Positions 1-8,613 of a DNA stretch of 64,000 nt are shown here, piece by piece (position 1 is the first letter of the stretch; the number at the start of each line of letters is the position of its first letter). The position numbers were made by a program, and so were the translations under genes. Source of the DNA: Phenylobacterium sp. (GTDB taxonomy: Bacteria; Pseudomonadota; Alphaproteobacteria; Caulobacterales; Caulobacteraceae). The stretch lies in the NCBI RefSeq assembly GCF_030680185.1, contig NZ_JAUXVZ010000035.1:1-64000 (forward strand). Reading direction: 5' to 3'. The notes under the pieces were generated by a model. It made no database searches, was not told where the DNA came from, and saw only the letters and a program-made list of their open reading frames with translations.

Positions 1-38
1 CGCTTTTTGGCGCCTGACTTCGTCTTCAGTTTCGGCAT
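1..38 (-). CDS. rpmI: 50S ribosomal protein L35, N-terminal fragment (cut by window edge)
   Basis: The minus strand from base 38 reads MPKLKTKSGAKKR before the window ends. This is the near-invariant N-terminus of ribosomal protein L35, a small basic protein of the large subunit. Only 12 full codons are visible. rplT (L20) is expected just beyond the edge because rpmI and rplT are almost always adjacent, but that is inference. The usual partner infC lies upstream at 2812-3345, separated by two transporter genes. Confidence 0.9.
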   Translation of the reverse strand, partial: MPKLKTKSGAKK

Positions 39-82
39 TTCACTTGCGGAGCGCCAGGCGCCCCGTCCTCTGGCGTATTGAT

Positions 83-117
83 GAGCCGTCCTGGCATGCC
101 TGTTGGCCAGACGGCTC
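83..117 (-). promoter_or_regulatory. stem-loop in the rpmI leader
   Basis: A 7-bp arm GAGCCGT (83-89) and a 5-bp arm CTGGC (91-95) pair with GCCAG (106-110) and ACGGCTC (111-117), around a 10-base loop with one bulged C. On the minus strand the hairpin lies 45 bases upstream of the rpmI start and downstream of the MFS stop. rpmI-rplT operons are often autoregulated by L20 through leader structures, so a ribosomal-protein leader is plausible. No T-run follows, so it is unlikely to be a simple terminator. Confidence 0.4.
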
Positions 118-185
118 CGAAGGGGCGGGTGCTTACGCCAAGCCCGGACAAAAGGCAAGGCCGGGCCGCGTCTTGGGCGGGCGAT

Positions 186-1400
186 TCAGGCCCTGCGATC
201 AGGCACCCTGGCCATGATCTGCAGGCACAGCCAGATGGCCGGCAGGATCAGCAGGGCGGTCAGCGCAAACGGCGCGCCCGGCGCCACCAGCGAGAAGAGC
301 TGCCCCGCCAGAACCGGGCCGCCGATCCGGGCCAGCGCGCTGTTGGACATGTTCAGGCCCAGCACCTCGCCTTGGCGCTCGGACGGCGTGGCCATGGAGA
401 TCAGCGCCACCAGGTTGGGGAAGGTGAGGGACTGGCCAAAGACCACGATGGCCAGGCCCAGGACCGCCATCGGCCAGCCCACGGCGGTGAACTGGGTGAG
501 CATGCCGACGAACATCAGGCAGAGGCCGGCCAACAGGACGCGGCCCTCGCCATAGCGGCGCACCAGCATGCCGGTCAGCGACCCCTGGGCCACCACGCCG
601 ATCACGCCGGCCAGCATGAAGGCCAGGCCGATCTCCTGCGGACCCCAGCCGAAGCGGGCCTCGGTCCAGAGTCCATAGGTGGCCTCGATGCCGGCGAAGC
701 CCGAGATGGTGACGAAGCTGATCAGGAACACCCGGGCGATCACCGGATCGGTCAGGGCGGCCCGCAGGGCGGCGCCCCGGGGCTGGGCCGGCGGCCGCGG
801 TGTATCCTTGGCCCGGGGGACGATGGTCTCGCGCATGAACAGGACGACGCCGAGGGCAGAGGTCAGACCGAAGGCTGCGGCCGCGAAGAGGGGAATCTGG
901 AAGCCGGTCGGACCAAGCTCGGGCCGGGCCAGGAGCCCGCCCAGGGCTGGCCCCACCATGAAGCCGAGGGAGAAGGCCGACCCCATGATCCCCATGCGGC
1001 CAGCCCGCTGCTGGGGCGGCGTGATGTCGGCCAGATAGCCCTGCAGGGTCGAGATGTTGCCAGACAGAAAGCCGCTGAGCAGGCGCACGGCGAGCGCCGT
1101 CCAGATGCCGGGGGCGAACGCCAGGGCCACATAGGCCAGGGCCCCGCCAGCGGTGGTGAGGATCAGCACCGGTCGCCGACCTATGCGGTCCGACAGCTTG
1201 CCCCAGAAGGGCTCGCCCAGGAACTGGCCCACCGAGAAGGCGGAGAACATCAGGGTGATCTGCCAGGCCGGGGCGTCGAAGGCCTGGCCGAAGAAGGGCA
1301 GCAGCGGGATGACCAGGCCAAAGCCCGCCATGTTCAGGAAGATGACCGACAGCAGGACGATCAGCGCCCGCGGATCATCCTTGGGCGCTTGGGAGGTCAC
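186..1400 (-). CDS. MFS transporter (TetA/multidrug exporter-like), second of a tandem pair
   Basis: This 404-residue protein has about 12 hydrophobic segments and the MFS motif A GKLSDRIGRRP after TM2, which is typical of drug:H+ antiporters of the DHA1/TetA kind in the inner membrane. The start is GTG at 1400, overlapping the upstream MFS stop by 4 bases, so the two are translationally coupled. It is clearly paralogous to that neighbour: both have DAPAWQI, GEPFWG and ADxTPP near the same positions, which suggests tandem duplication. The substrate is unknown. An efflux role is inferred from family only. Confidence 0.85.
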   Translation of the reverse strand: MTSQAPKDDPRALIVLLSVIFLNMAGFGLVIPLLPFFGQAFDAPAWQITLMFSAFSVGQFLGEPFWGKLSDRIGRRPVLILTTAGGALAYVALAFAPGIWTALAVRLLSGFLSGNISTLQGYLADITPPQQRAGRMGIMGSAFSLGFMVGPALGGLLARPELGPTGFQIPLFAAAAFGLTSALGVVLFMRETIVPRAKDTPRPPAQPRGAALRAALTDPVIARVFLISFVTISGFAGIEATYGLWTEARFGWGPQEIGLAFMLAGVIGVVAQGSLTGMLVRRYGEGRVLLAGLCLMFVGMLTQFTAVGWPMAVLGLAIVVFGQSLTFPNLVALISMATPSERQGEVLGLNMSNSALARIGGPVLAGQLFSLVAPGAPFALTALLILPAIWLCLQIMARVPDRRA

Positions 1401-2656
1401 GGCCGACTAGCCTCGGGCTCAGGCTCGGTGAGCTGTTCGACCTGCGCCTCGATGGCCGGCGCGCGGCGGCTGGCCGCCAGGGCCAGCCAGATGGCCGGCG
1501 CCAGCATGAGGGCGGCGATGAAGAAGGGGCCGCTGATGGAGATGCCCGCAAAGGCCAGGCCTGCGCAGAAGGGACCGATCACCCGCGCCAGGGCGCCCAT
1601 GGCGTTGTTCAGCCCGAGAATCTGGCCGGTGCGATGCGGATCGGCCGTCCGCGAGATCAGGGCGCTGACATTGGGGAAGGCCACCGACTGGCCCACCGCC
1701 ATGCAGCACATCAGGGCGATGACCACCGTGCCGTTCGGCGCGAAGGGCTGGGCCAGCGCGCTGACCATGGTCAGGCCCATGCCGATGGCCAGCATCTTGC
1801 CCTCGCCATAGCGTTCCGACAGCCGCCCGGTGATGAACATCTGGGTGGTGGCCGCGCAGACGCCGACAAAGGCGAAGCAGACGCCGATCTCTCGCGGCCC
1901 CCAGTCGAAGCGGGCCTGCGTCCAGAGACCGAAAATCGATTCGACGCCGGTGAAGGCGAACCCGACCATGAAGGTCAGCAGCATCAGGCGTCCGACCACG
2001 GGATGACGGACCGCCTCGCCAATGGCCGACCAGCGGCTGGGCTGGTGCTCGAAGACTTCCTGGCGGGCGCGGCTTTCGCGGATGAAGACCAGGATCGACA
2101 GGGCCGAGGCCGCCGCCAGGCCCGAGGCGATCAGCAGCGGCAGGCGGAAGCCCAGGGGGCCGGCTTCGGGATGGGCGAAGATGCCGCCCACCGAGGGGCC
2201 GACAATCAGGCCCACATTCCAGGCTGCGCCCATGTGCGACATCCGCCGCGCGCGCTTCTCCGGCGGGGTGACGTCGGCGATATAGCCCTGGATCACCGAG
2301 CCGTTGCCGCTCGCCAGCCCCCCCAGGAACCGGACGGCCAGCGCGATCCAGACATTGGGGGCGAACGCCAGGGCGAGATAGCAGAGGCAGTTGCCAGCGA
2401 TGGTGCTGATCAGGATCGGCTTGCGGCCATAGCGGTCCGAGAGCCGGCCCCAGAAGGGCTCGCCAAAAAATGCGCCGGCCGAATAGGCCGAAAAAATCAG
2501 GGCGATCTGCCAGGCCGGGGCGTCGAACGACTTGGCGTAGAAGGGCAGCAACGGAACGATGATTCCGAAGCCCAGCATGTTGATAAAGATCACGGCGATC
2601 AGCGACGGCGCAGCCATAGCGGACGGAGTCGCCGCGCTACGCGCAGTCTTCGACAT
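1397..2656 (-). CDS. MFS transporter (TetA/multidrug exporter-like), first of a tandem pair
   Basis: A 12-TM major facilitator of 419 residues from ATG 2656 (MSKTARS). A TTG 36 bases upstream would extend it by 12 residues. Motif A GRLSDRYGRKP is intact, and ADVTPPEKRARRM follows TM4, as in TetA-like exporters. It overlaps the downstream paralogue by GTGA. A hairpin with six-base arms CCCCTC and GAGGGG lies at about 2695-2723, just upstream of the start, and could be an operator or attenuator. No dedicated regulator is adjacent. The pair sits between infC and rpmI, an odd place for exporters. Confidence 0.85.
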   Translation of the reverse strand: MSKTARSAATPSAMAAPSLIAVIFINMLGFGIIVPLLPFYAKSFDAPAWQIALIFSAYSAGAFFGEPFWGRLSDRYGRKPILISTIAGNCLCYLALAFAPNVWIALAVRFLGGLASGNGSVIQGYIADVTPPEKRARRMSHMGAAWNVGLIVGPSVGGIFAHPEAGPLGFRLPLLIASGLAAASALSILVFIRESRARQEVFEHQPSRWSAIGEAVRHPVVGRLMLLTFMVGFAFTGVESIFGLWTQARFDWGPREIGVCFAFVGVCAATTQMFITGRLSERYGEGKMLAIGMGLTMVSALAQPFAPNGTVVIALMCCMAVGQSVAFPNVSALISRTADPHRTGQILGLNNAMGALARVIGPFCAGLAFAGISISGPFFIAALMLAPAIWLALAASRRAPAIEAQVEQLTEPEPEASRP

Positions 2657-2757
2657 GGCGCGGTTGTTAGGCGCAGCCTCGAATTCCGGCAAGGCCCCTC
2701 GTCAGCAGATTTTCTGAGGGGCGCCTAAATCAACCTCACGCCTTTGATGCGGGCGTC

Positions 2758-2783
2758 AAAAAAGGCCGGCGTCGCCGCCGGCC
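2758..2783 (-). terminator. intrinsic terminator of infC
   Basis: Read on the minus strand, GGCCGGCG, loop GCGA and CGCCGGCC form a perfect 8-bp stem followed by six T (2763-2758). It begins 29 bases after the infC stop codon. It should end infC transcription before the MFS pair and rpmI. Confidence 0.88.
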
Positions 2784-2811
2784 CTTGATGGGTATCGCGT
2801 GAGGCTCGGGT

Positions 2812-3345
2812 CTAGCGCGGCGCCAGGATCATGATCATCTGGCGGCCTTCCATCCGAGGCTCGTACTCCACCTTGGCCACTTCCTCGAAGTCGGCCTTGA
2901 CCTTCTGCAGGAGCTTCATGCCGAGTTCCGGGTGGGCCAGCTCGCGACCGCGGAAGCGCAAAGTGACCTTCACCTTGTCGCCCTCTTCGAAGAAGCGGTG
3001 CATCGAGCGGGACTTCACCTCGTAGTCGTGGGTGTCGATGTTGGGGCGGAGCTTGATCTCCTTGATCTCCACCACCTTCTGCCGCTTGCGCGCCTCGTTC
3101 TTCTTCTTCTGTTCCTGGAACTTGAACTTTCCATAGTCCAGGATCTTGCAAACGGGCGGATCCGCGTTGGGCACGATCTCCACGAGATCGAGGCCAGCTT
3201 CCGCGGCCGCTTCGAGAGCGGACGACGTGGGCATGACGCCCTGCTTCTCACCCTGCTGATCGATCAGCAGGACGCGCGGAACACGGATGTCCTCGTTGAT
3301 GCGCGGCCCTTCCTTTTGGGGCGGCGCTTGCATGGGGCGGCGAAT
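2812..3345 (-). CDS. infC: translation initiation factor IF-3, probable AUU start
   Basis: IF-3 binds the 30S subunit, checks start-codon pairing and prevents early 50S joining. The protein (about 177 residues, normal length) begins with the conserved [11 protein letters not shown] strand and has the N-domain, a lysine-rich linker around [11 protein letters not shown] and the C-domain ending in ILAPR. Start choice: AGGAG at 3358-3354 lies only 2 bases from an in-frame TTG (3351) but 8 bases from an in-frame ATT (3345-3343), the ideal distance. ATG 3333 is farther (20 bases). AUU is the known rare infC start used for autoregulation, so 3345 is preferred. A strong terminator follows the gene. 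Confidence 0.95.
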   Translation of the reverse strand: MRRPMQAPPQKEGPRINEDIRVPRVLLIDQQGEKQGVMPTSSALEAAAEAGLDLVEIVPNADPPVCKILDYGKFKFQEQKKKNEARKRQKVVEIKEIKLRPNIDTHDYEVKSRSMHRFFEEGDKVKVTLRFRGRELAHPELGMKLLQKVKADFEEVAKVEYEPRMEGRQMIMILAPR

Positions 3346-3443
3346 AGGCAAAGCTCCTAAGTCTGTTTCAGTGACGAACGTCGTCGGGCGCGCAGGGCGC
3401 GCTCACACAACTCTAGACTATATGACGATGCGCCCCGAGGCGA

Positions 3444-4436
3444 TCAAGCATTCGCCCCGCCCGGAAACCGTGTCAGGGCGCGGGCGGCCTGCATGACCTG
3501 GGCGACCGGCATCTCGGCCAGGTCCTTGGCCTGCAGGGCGGCCACATGCCCGCGGGGCGCCGAGAGGATCGGGTCCGAGGCCTTGGAGAACAGCACGATG
3601 GTCGGCGGGCCCGCCGCGGCGGCCAGGTGGACCGGCCCGGTGTCATTGCCCACGACCAGGGCCGCGCGGGCGCCCAGCATGGCGATCTTGGCCAGGTCGG
3701 TCCGCCCTGTCAGGTCACGGGCCTTGCCGACGCTCTTCTGGATGGTCCGGGCCAGGGCGCTTTCCTGGGGTCCCCCGATCACCACGATATCGAACCCCAC
3801 ATCATAGAGCTCGCGGGCCAGCCGGGCGTAGCTCTCGACGGGCCAGCGCTTCTCGGGCCTGTGGGCCGAGCCGCCGGGCGCCATCAGCACATAGGGCCTG
3901 GGCTCGATGCCGCCGGCCACAGGGCGGGGCGTCTCGACCTTGCGCAGGATCCAGGAGACGTCGGGACCAGGCGCCGAGCCGGGCTCGATGGGCGCGTCGG
4001 GCCATATGCCGGCCGCCTTCAGCTGGTCGGCCTGGCGCTCCAGGGTGTGCATCTGATCGCGGCGGGGATTGCGATGGGGCAGGGCGCAGCCGGCGGCGAT
4101 CCCGGACCACTCCGGGGCGAAGGGCGACAGGCCATAGAAGATCATGTTCGACCGGGACGAGGTCTGCAGGTCATAGACCCGGTCGTAGCGAGCCTTGCGC
4201 AGCCGGGCGACCAGGGCCAGCCAGTCGCCGAAGCCCTCCGGCCGTCCGTCGGTCTCGACCAGGTTGAAATAGGGACAGAGCTTGGCCAGGCCCTCGAAGG
4301 GCGGCGTGGTCAGCAGGGTGATCTGAGCCTTCGGGTGAGCCTGGCGGATCTTCTTGGCTGCGGCCAGCGCGAGGATGAAGTCCCCCATGGCCGAGAGCTT
4401 GATGACCAGAACCTTCTTGATCTCACGAGGGGCCAT
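3444..4436 (-). CDS. glycosyltransferase family 9 (heptosyltransferase-like)
   Basis: A 330-residue GT9 protein starting at ATG 4436, which overlaps the upstream stop as ATGA. The N-terminus KKVLVIKLSAMGDFILALAA is the Rossmann entry of ADP-heptose LPS heptosyltransferases. The C-domain carries VVGNDTGPVHLAAAAG, the nucleotide-sugar site with its conserved D and HLAAA. These inner-membrane-associated enzymes extend LPS core or other surface glycans. The coupled upstream gene is a GT4 enzyme, so the two probably add consecutive sugars to one glycan. The acceptor and sugar cannot be told from sequence. Confidence 0.88.
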   Translation of the reverse strand: MAPREIKKVLVIKLSAMGDFILALAAAKKIRQAHPKAQITLLTTPPFEGLAKLCPYFNLVETDGRPEGFGDWLALVARLRKARYDRVYDLQTSSRSNMIFYGLSPFAPEWSGIAAGCALPHRNPRRDQMHTLERQADQLKAAGIWPDAPIEPGSAPGPDVSWILRKVETPRPVAGGIEPRPYVLMAPGGSAHRPEKRWPVESYARLARELYDVGFDIVVIGGPQESALARTIQKSVGKARDLTGRTDLAKIAMLGARAALVVGNDTGPVHLAAAAGPPTIVLFSKASDPILSAPRGHVAALQAKDLAEMPVAQVMQAARALTRFPGGANA

Positions 4437-5611
4437 CAGGCGCGCGCCTCCAGAACCCGTCGATAGGCCTCGAGCGTAGAGGCGCACATGGCGTCTACCG
4501 AATAGAGCTGCCGCGCCCGGTTGGCGGCGGTCGCGCCCATGGCGGCCAGGCGGGTGGGACCGGCTTCGATGGCCCGCGCCAGGCCCGCGGTCCAGGCGTC
4601 CACGTCGCCAGGGGGGATGAGCCAGCCGGTCTCGCCCGGAATGACGGTCTCGATCATGCCGCCCAACTCCGAGGCCAGGACCGGGCGGCCCATGACCTGC
4701 GGCTCCACAGCCGTGCGCCCGAAGGATTCCGGGACGATGGAGGGCAGGATGGCGACATCGGCCAGAAGATAGGCCGCCGGCATGTCGTCGCAATGACCGA
4801 CCAGGCGCACCTGGTCGGCAAGCCCGGCCGCATCGATCTGGGCCTCCAGCTCGGCGCGATAGGCCACGCGGCCCTGGTCGTCGCCCACCAGCAGCAGGCG
4901 GAAGTCGCTGCGGCCCTGGGCCTTGAGCCGGGCGCAGGCCTCGATCACCGGACCATGGCCCTTGATGCGTGTCAGGCGGGCGGCCAGCAGGAAGGTGGTG
5001 CGGCTGGGATCGGGCGCGACCCCCCAGGCCTGGCGCAGGGCCTCGATCCGCTCAGGCGTGACCCAGTTGGGATTGAACCGCTCCAGATCGACCCCGCGCG
5101 GAATGCTGACGATCTTGGCCGGATCGAGATGATGCTCGGCCAGCACATGGTCGCGAGTGAAGTCGGAATTGGCGATCACCAGATCGCCCCGCGTCATGAC
5201 CGCATTGTACCAGCGCTTGAGGCCGGATCGGGCGTTGTAGACCCCGTGATAGGTGGCCACGAAGGGCGTGCCGGTGACCTGGGCCGCCCACAGGGCCGAG
5301 AAGGCCGGGGCGCGGGACCGGGCGTGGACCAGGCTCACCCTCTCGCGGCGGATAAGGTCCACCAGCCGGGCGGCGTTGCCCAGCATCACCAGGGGGTTCT
5401 TGGTCTGCACCGGCATCTGCGCCAGGCGGCCGCCGTCGGACTCCAGCCGCGCAGCCATCCGGCCGCCGCGGGTGGCCACCAGCGCCTTGCCGCCAGCCCG
5501 CACGACGGCGTGGGCGACATCGATGGTCGTCTGCTCAGCTCCGCCCGTGTCGAGCTCGGGCACGACCTGCAGAAGCGTGAAGTCCGGGGGTAATGTCACG
5601 GCGCCTTGCAT
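4436..5611 (-). CDS. glycosyltransferase family 4
   Basis: A 391-residue GT-B enzyme. The N-domain begins LLQVVPELDTGGAEQTT, a standard GT4 donor/acceptor-loop motif. The C-domain has IPRGVDLERFNP, LLAARLTRIKGH and the EX7E catalytic motif ESFGRTAVE. It transfers an activated sugar with retention, probably in LPS core or capsule assembly at the cytoplasmic membrane. ATG 5611 was chosen; GTG 5623 is possible. Neither has a clear Shine-Dalgarno sequence. It is coupled to the GT9 gene downstream and divergent from the hydrolase at 5681. Confidence 0.88.
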   Translation of the reverse strand: MQGAVTLPPDFTLLQVVPELDTGGAEQTTIDVAHAVVRAGGKALVATRGGRMAARLESDGGRLAQMPVQTKNPLVMLGNAARLVDLIRRERVSLVHARSRAPAFSALWAAQVTGTPFVATYHGVYNARSGLKRWYNAVMTRGDLVIANSDFTRDHVLAEHHLDPAKIVSIPRGVDLERFNPNWVTPERIEALRQAWGVAPDPSRTTFLLAARLTRIKGHGPVIEACARLKAQGRSDFRLLLVGDDQGRVAYRAELEAQIDAAGLADQVRLVGHCDDMPAAYLLADVAILPSIVPESFGRTAVEPQVMGRPVLASELGGMIETVIPGETGWLIPPGDVDAWTAGLARAIEAGPTRLAAMGATAANRARQLYSVDAMCASTLEAYRRVLEARA

Positions 5612-5680
5612 AACGCACAACACGGCTTGGTAAAGCCCGCACCACCTGGGAAGGCGCCTGGACCCGCGCTATAGACCCTC

Positions 5681-6436
5681 ATGGGCGAAGAGACTGGCAT
5701 GCTGAAACGGCCCGATGGGGCCAGCCTGGCCTGGCGCCGCGTGGCCGGCGCCGGACCCACGGTTGTCTGGATGGGCGGCTTCCGCTCGGACATGGCCGGG
5801 ACCAAGGCGGAGGCCCTGGCGCACTGGGCGCAGGCCACGGGTCGGGCCTATGTGCGGTTCGACTATTTTGGCCACGGCGAGTCCGACGGCGACTTCGCCA
5901 AGGGCACGATCACCCGCTGGCGGGAGGATGCGCTGGCCATCCTCGATGAACTCGCGCCAGGCCCGGTCATTCCCGTCGGCTCGTCCATGGGGGGCTGGAT
6001 CGCCTGCCTCGCGGCCATGGTCCGGCCCCAACAGGTGCAGGGCCTGGTGCTGGTCGCCCCCGCGCCGGATTTCACCGAAAAGCTGATGGGGCCGGAGATC
6101 GATGCGGCGGCCCGGCGATCCCTCGAGGAGACCGGCGTCTGGATGCGGCCATCGGACTATGGCGATCCCTATCCGATCACCCGCGCCCTGCTGGAGGATG
6201 GCGACCGCTGGTCCATCCTGCCTGGCCCTGTTCCCGTGAGCGCGCCGGTGCGTATCCTTCAGGGCGGCGCCGACCCCGATGTCCCCTGGCGTCACGCCCT
6301 GGAGCTGGCCCAGGCGATCAACAGCCCGGACGTGGTCTTCCAGCTGGTCAAGGATGGCGACCATCGTCTGTCGCGGCCCCAGGACCTCGCCCGCCTGATC
6401 GCGGCGGTGGAAGAGCTGGTTCACCCGCCCGCCTGA
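5681..6436 (+). CDS. alpha/beta hydrolase (small serine esterase-like)
   Basis: A 251-residue cytoplasmic alpha/beta-hydrolase. The nucleophile elbow is GSSMGG at about residue 105, preceded by FDYFGHGESDGDF. A late Asp (GGADPDVPW) and His (DGDHRLS) complete a normal catalytic triad. It resembles the short palmitoyl-protein thioesterase ABHD10-like/carboxylesterase group; the substrate is unknown. Its 3' end overlaps the convergent SDR gene by 16 bases. Confidence 0.85.
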   Translation: MGEETGMLKRPDGASLAWRRVAGAGPTVVWMGGFRSDMAGTKAEALAHWAQATGRAYVRFDYFGHGESDGDFAKGTITRWREDALAILDELAPGPVIPVGSSMGGWIACLAAMVRPQQVQGLVLVAPAPDFTEKLMGPEIDAAARRSLEETGVWMRPSDYGDPYPITRALLEDGDRWSILPGPVPVSAPVRILQGGADPDVPWRHALELAQAINSPDVVFQLVKDGDHRLSRPQDLARLIAAVEELVHPPA

Positions 6437-7281
6437 AGGATGGCGCTCAGGCCTTCGCGATAGGTGGGATAGGTCGGCCGCCAGCCGAGTTCGGCCTTGG
6501 CGCGGGCGTTGGAGACCCGCTTGCTCTCGGCATAGAAGCGCTGGGCCGGCCCAGCCAGGTTGGCCGCCTCGACCGGGATTTCCGGGGGCGCTGGAATCCC
6601 CAGGAGACCGGCGGCATAGGCCACCACCTCGCTGTTGGGGGCCGGCGCGTCGTCGCAGAGATTGTAGATCCCGCCCGCCCGGGGCCTGGCGATGGAGGCG
6701 GCCAGGCCTGCGGCCAGGTCGTCCACATGGATGCGGGAAAACACCTGGCCGGGCGCTGTGATCCGCTTGGCCTTGCCGGCGCGCAGCCGGTCGAAGGTGG
6801 AGCGGCCGGGGCCGTAGATGCCGGGCAGGCGGAAGATGGTCGTCGTCAGGCCCATCCCCTTGCCCACATCCAGCCAGTCGCGCTCGGCGGCCACCCGCCG
6901 GGCGCCCTCCATCGACTGGGCGGCCAGGCGGCCGGTCTCGAACACCCAGCCTCCCTGGCGATCGCCATAGACCCCGGTGGTGGAGAGATAGCCCAGCCAG
7001 TCGGGAAAGGCGCCGGCCCGGGCCATGGCCGGGACCAGGGTGCGCAGGCCCGGGCATCCTTCGGTATCGGGGGCGGCGGTGACCAGCACCGCGTCGGCGG
7101 CCTTGAGCGCGCTGGCCAGAGCCTCCCCATCGCCCACCGAGACCGCCTCGACGCCCAGACCCCGCAGGCGCTCGGCGTCTTCGGCCCGGCGGTAGGTGGC
7201 CGCCAGGCTCCAGCCCTGGGTCTTCAGCCGAGCGCCAAGGGCTGCGGCCGAAAACCCGTAGCCGAAGGTGAAAAGCCGCAC
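6421..7281 (-). CDS. SDR-family NAD(P)-dependent epimerase/reductase (YeeZ-like)
   Basis: A 286-residue extended SDR protein. Its N-terminus LFTFGYGFSAAALG is a Rossmann turn with a variant glycine pattern. STTGVYGD and the segment FRLPGIYGPGRS are typical of nucleoside-diphosphate-sugar epimerases of the YeeZ type. A classical YxxxK motif is not obvious, so catalysis is uncertain. It starts 4 bases after the sqdB stop and is certainly co-transcribed with it. It could act on a sugar nucleotide in the same pathway, but the broad YeeZ group has no settled role. Confidence 0.82.
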   Translation of the reverse strand: MRLFTFGYGFSAAALGARLKTQGWSLAATYRRAEDAERLRGLGVEAVSVGDGEALASALKAADAVLVTAAPDTEGCPGLRTLVPAMARAGAFPDWLGYLSTTGVYGDRQGGWVFETGRLAAQSMEGARRVAAERDWLDVGKGMGLTTTIFRLPGIYGPGRSTFDRLRAGKAKRITAPGQVFSRIHVDDLAAGLAASIARPRAGGIYNLCDDAPAPNSEVVAYAAGLLGIPAPPEIPVEAANLAGPAQRFYAESKRVSNARAKAELGWRPTYPTYREGLSAILQAGG

Positions 7282-7285
7282 GGCC

Positions 7286-8494
7286 CTATTCCGCCGCCAC
7301 CGCCTTGCCCGGCGCGCTGGCCGCAGCCGCCCGCTCGGCGTTCCAATGGGAGTGGCAGGGGATCTTGCTCATGTCGGCGCGGTCCGAATAGGCCCTGGCG
7401 ATCTCGGCGACCTCCATCAGCAGCCCGTCCTCCAGCCGGATGGGGTTGAGGCCATAGTCCAGCAGGCACTTGTTCTCGACCACCAGGTCGTTCTCGTCGG
7501 CCTCGGCCCGGGGGTTGGGCAGGTGGGCGACCTCGGCCTCGGTCAGCTTGGCGATCATCTGGGCTAGGTCCCGGACCCGCCAGGTCTCGGTCATCTGGTT
7601 CATCACCTTGACCCGGTCGCCCCGCTCCGGCGGATGGGAGAGCGCCAGCTCGACGCAGCGCACGGTGTCCTGGATGTGGATGAAGGCCCGGGTCTGGCCG
7701 CCGGCCCCATGGACGGTCAGGGGATAGCCCACCGCCGACTGCATGAGGAAGCGGTTGAGGACCGTGCCGTAGTCGCCGTCATAGTCGAACCGGTTGATCA
7801 GGCGCTCGTCCTGCCGGGTTTCCTGGGTCTGGGTGCCCCAGACGATGCCCTGGTGCAGGTCGGTGATCCGCAGGTGGTCGTTCTTGGCGTAGAACTGGAA
7901 GAGCAGGGCGTCCTGCGTCTTGGTCATGTGGTAGATCGACCCCGGATTGGCCGGATAGAGGATCTCGCGCTCGACCCAGCCTTCGGGGGTCTCGATCTTG
8001 ACGGTCAGATAGCCCTCGGGGATCGCCGCGCCGGCCGTGCCATAGCCATAGACCCCCATGGTGCCCAGATGGGCCAGATGGATGTCGAGGCCTGAATCGA
8101 CGATGGCCGCCAGGACGTCGTTGGTGGCGTTCAGATTGTTGTCGACCGTGTAGCGCTTGTGCTTGGCCGACTTCATGGAATAGGGCGCCGCCCGCTGCTC
8201 GGCGAAGTGGACGATGGAGTCCGGGCGCCAGCTCGTCAGCAGGGCCAGCAGGGCGTCGTAATCCTTGCCCACCGTGATGTCGTGGAAGCCGATCTCGTGA
8301 CCGGAGACCTCCTTCCAGGCGGCGATCCGCTCCTGGATGTCCCGCACCGGCGTCAGGGACTGGACGCCCAGCTCCCCGTCGATCCGGCGCCGGGACAGGT
8401 TGTCGACGATGGCCACGTCATGGCCACGGGCCGAGAGGTGCAGGGCGGTAGGCCACCCGCAGAATCCATCTCCGCCAAGAATGAGTACACGCAT
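7286..8494 (-). CDS. sqdB: UDP-sulfoquinovose synthase (SqdB/SQD1-type epimerase)
   Basis: A 402-residue extended SDR protein matching the sulfolipid enzyme that makes UDP-sulfoquinovose from UDP-glucose and sulfite. Evidence includes the NAD turn GGDGFCGWPTALHLS, LSRRRID, HFAEQRAAPYSMKS, the catalytic YHMTK, LHQGIVWGTQTQET and the C-terminal NPRAEADENDLVVEN, all SQD1-like. ATG 8494 gives the family-standard N-terminus; the reading frame extends upstream only as non-conserved sequence. galU, which supplies UDP-glucose, lies just upstream on the same strand. A sulfolipid-specific glycosyltransferase is not recognised here, so the end product (SQDG or a sulfoquinovosyl glycan) is open. Confidence 0.88.
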   Translation of the reverse strand: MRVLILGGDGFCGWPTALHLSARGHDVAIVDNLSRRRIDGELGVQSLTPVRDIQERIAAWKEVSGHEIGFHDITVGKDYDALLALLTSWRPDSIVHFAEQRAAPYSMKSAKHKRYTVDNNLNATNDVLAAIVDSGLDIHLAHLGTMGVYGYGTAGAAIPEGYLTVKIETPEGWVEREILYPANPGSIYHMTKTQDALLFQFYAKNDHLRITDLHQGIVWGTQTQETRQDERLINRFDYDGDYGTVLNRFLMQSAVGYPLTVHGAGGQTRAFIHIQDTVRCVELALSHPPERGDRVKVMNQMTETWRVRDLAQMIAKLTEAEVAHLPNPRAEADENDLVVENKCLLDYGLNPIRLEDGLLMEVAEIARAYSDRADMSKIPCHSHWNAERAAAASAPGKAVAAE

Positions 8495-8613
8495 CGCCGC
8501 TCCGATCCGTACGGGTTTCACCTGCGCCAGGGCTAACAAACGCCAAGGCTTTGGGAAAGCGCCGTCAATGGGATCGGGTTCAAGAGGTCAGGGTTCAGAC
8601 GGTCCGCAGGTTG

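Noticed and set aside
78..1811. 577-residue plus-strand reading frame
   Set aside because: It is antisense to the two MFS genes and has Gln/Gly/Arg/His-rich shadow composition; the minus-strand proteins have clear transporter motifs.
4436..5611. GT4 enzyme as the sulfoquinovosyl transferase
   Set aside because: It is coupled to a heptosyltransferase-like GT9 gene, separated from sqdB by a hydrolase on the other strand, and has only general GT4 motifs.
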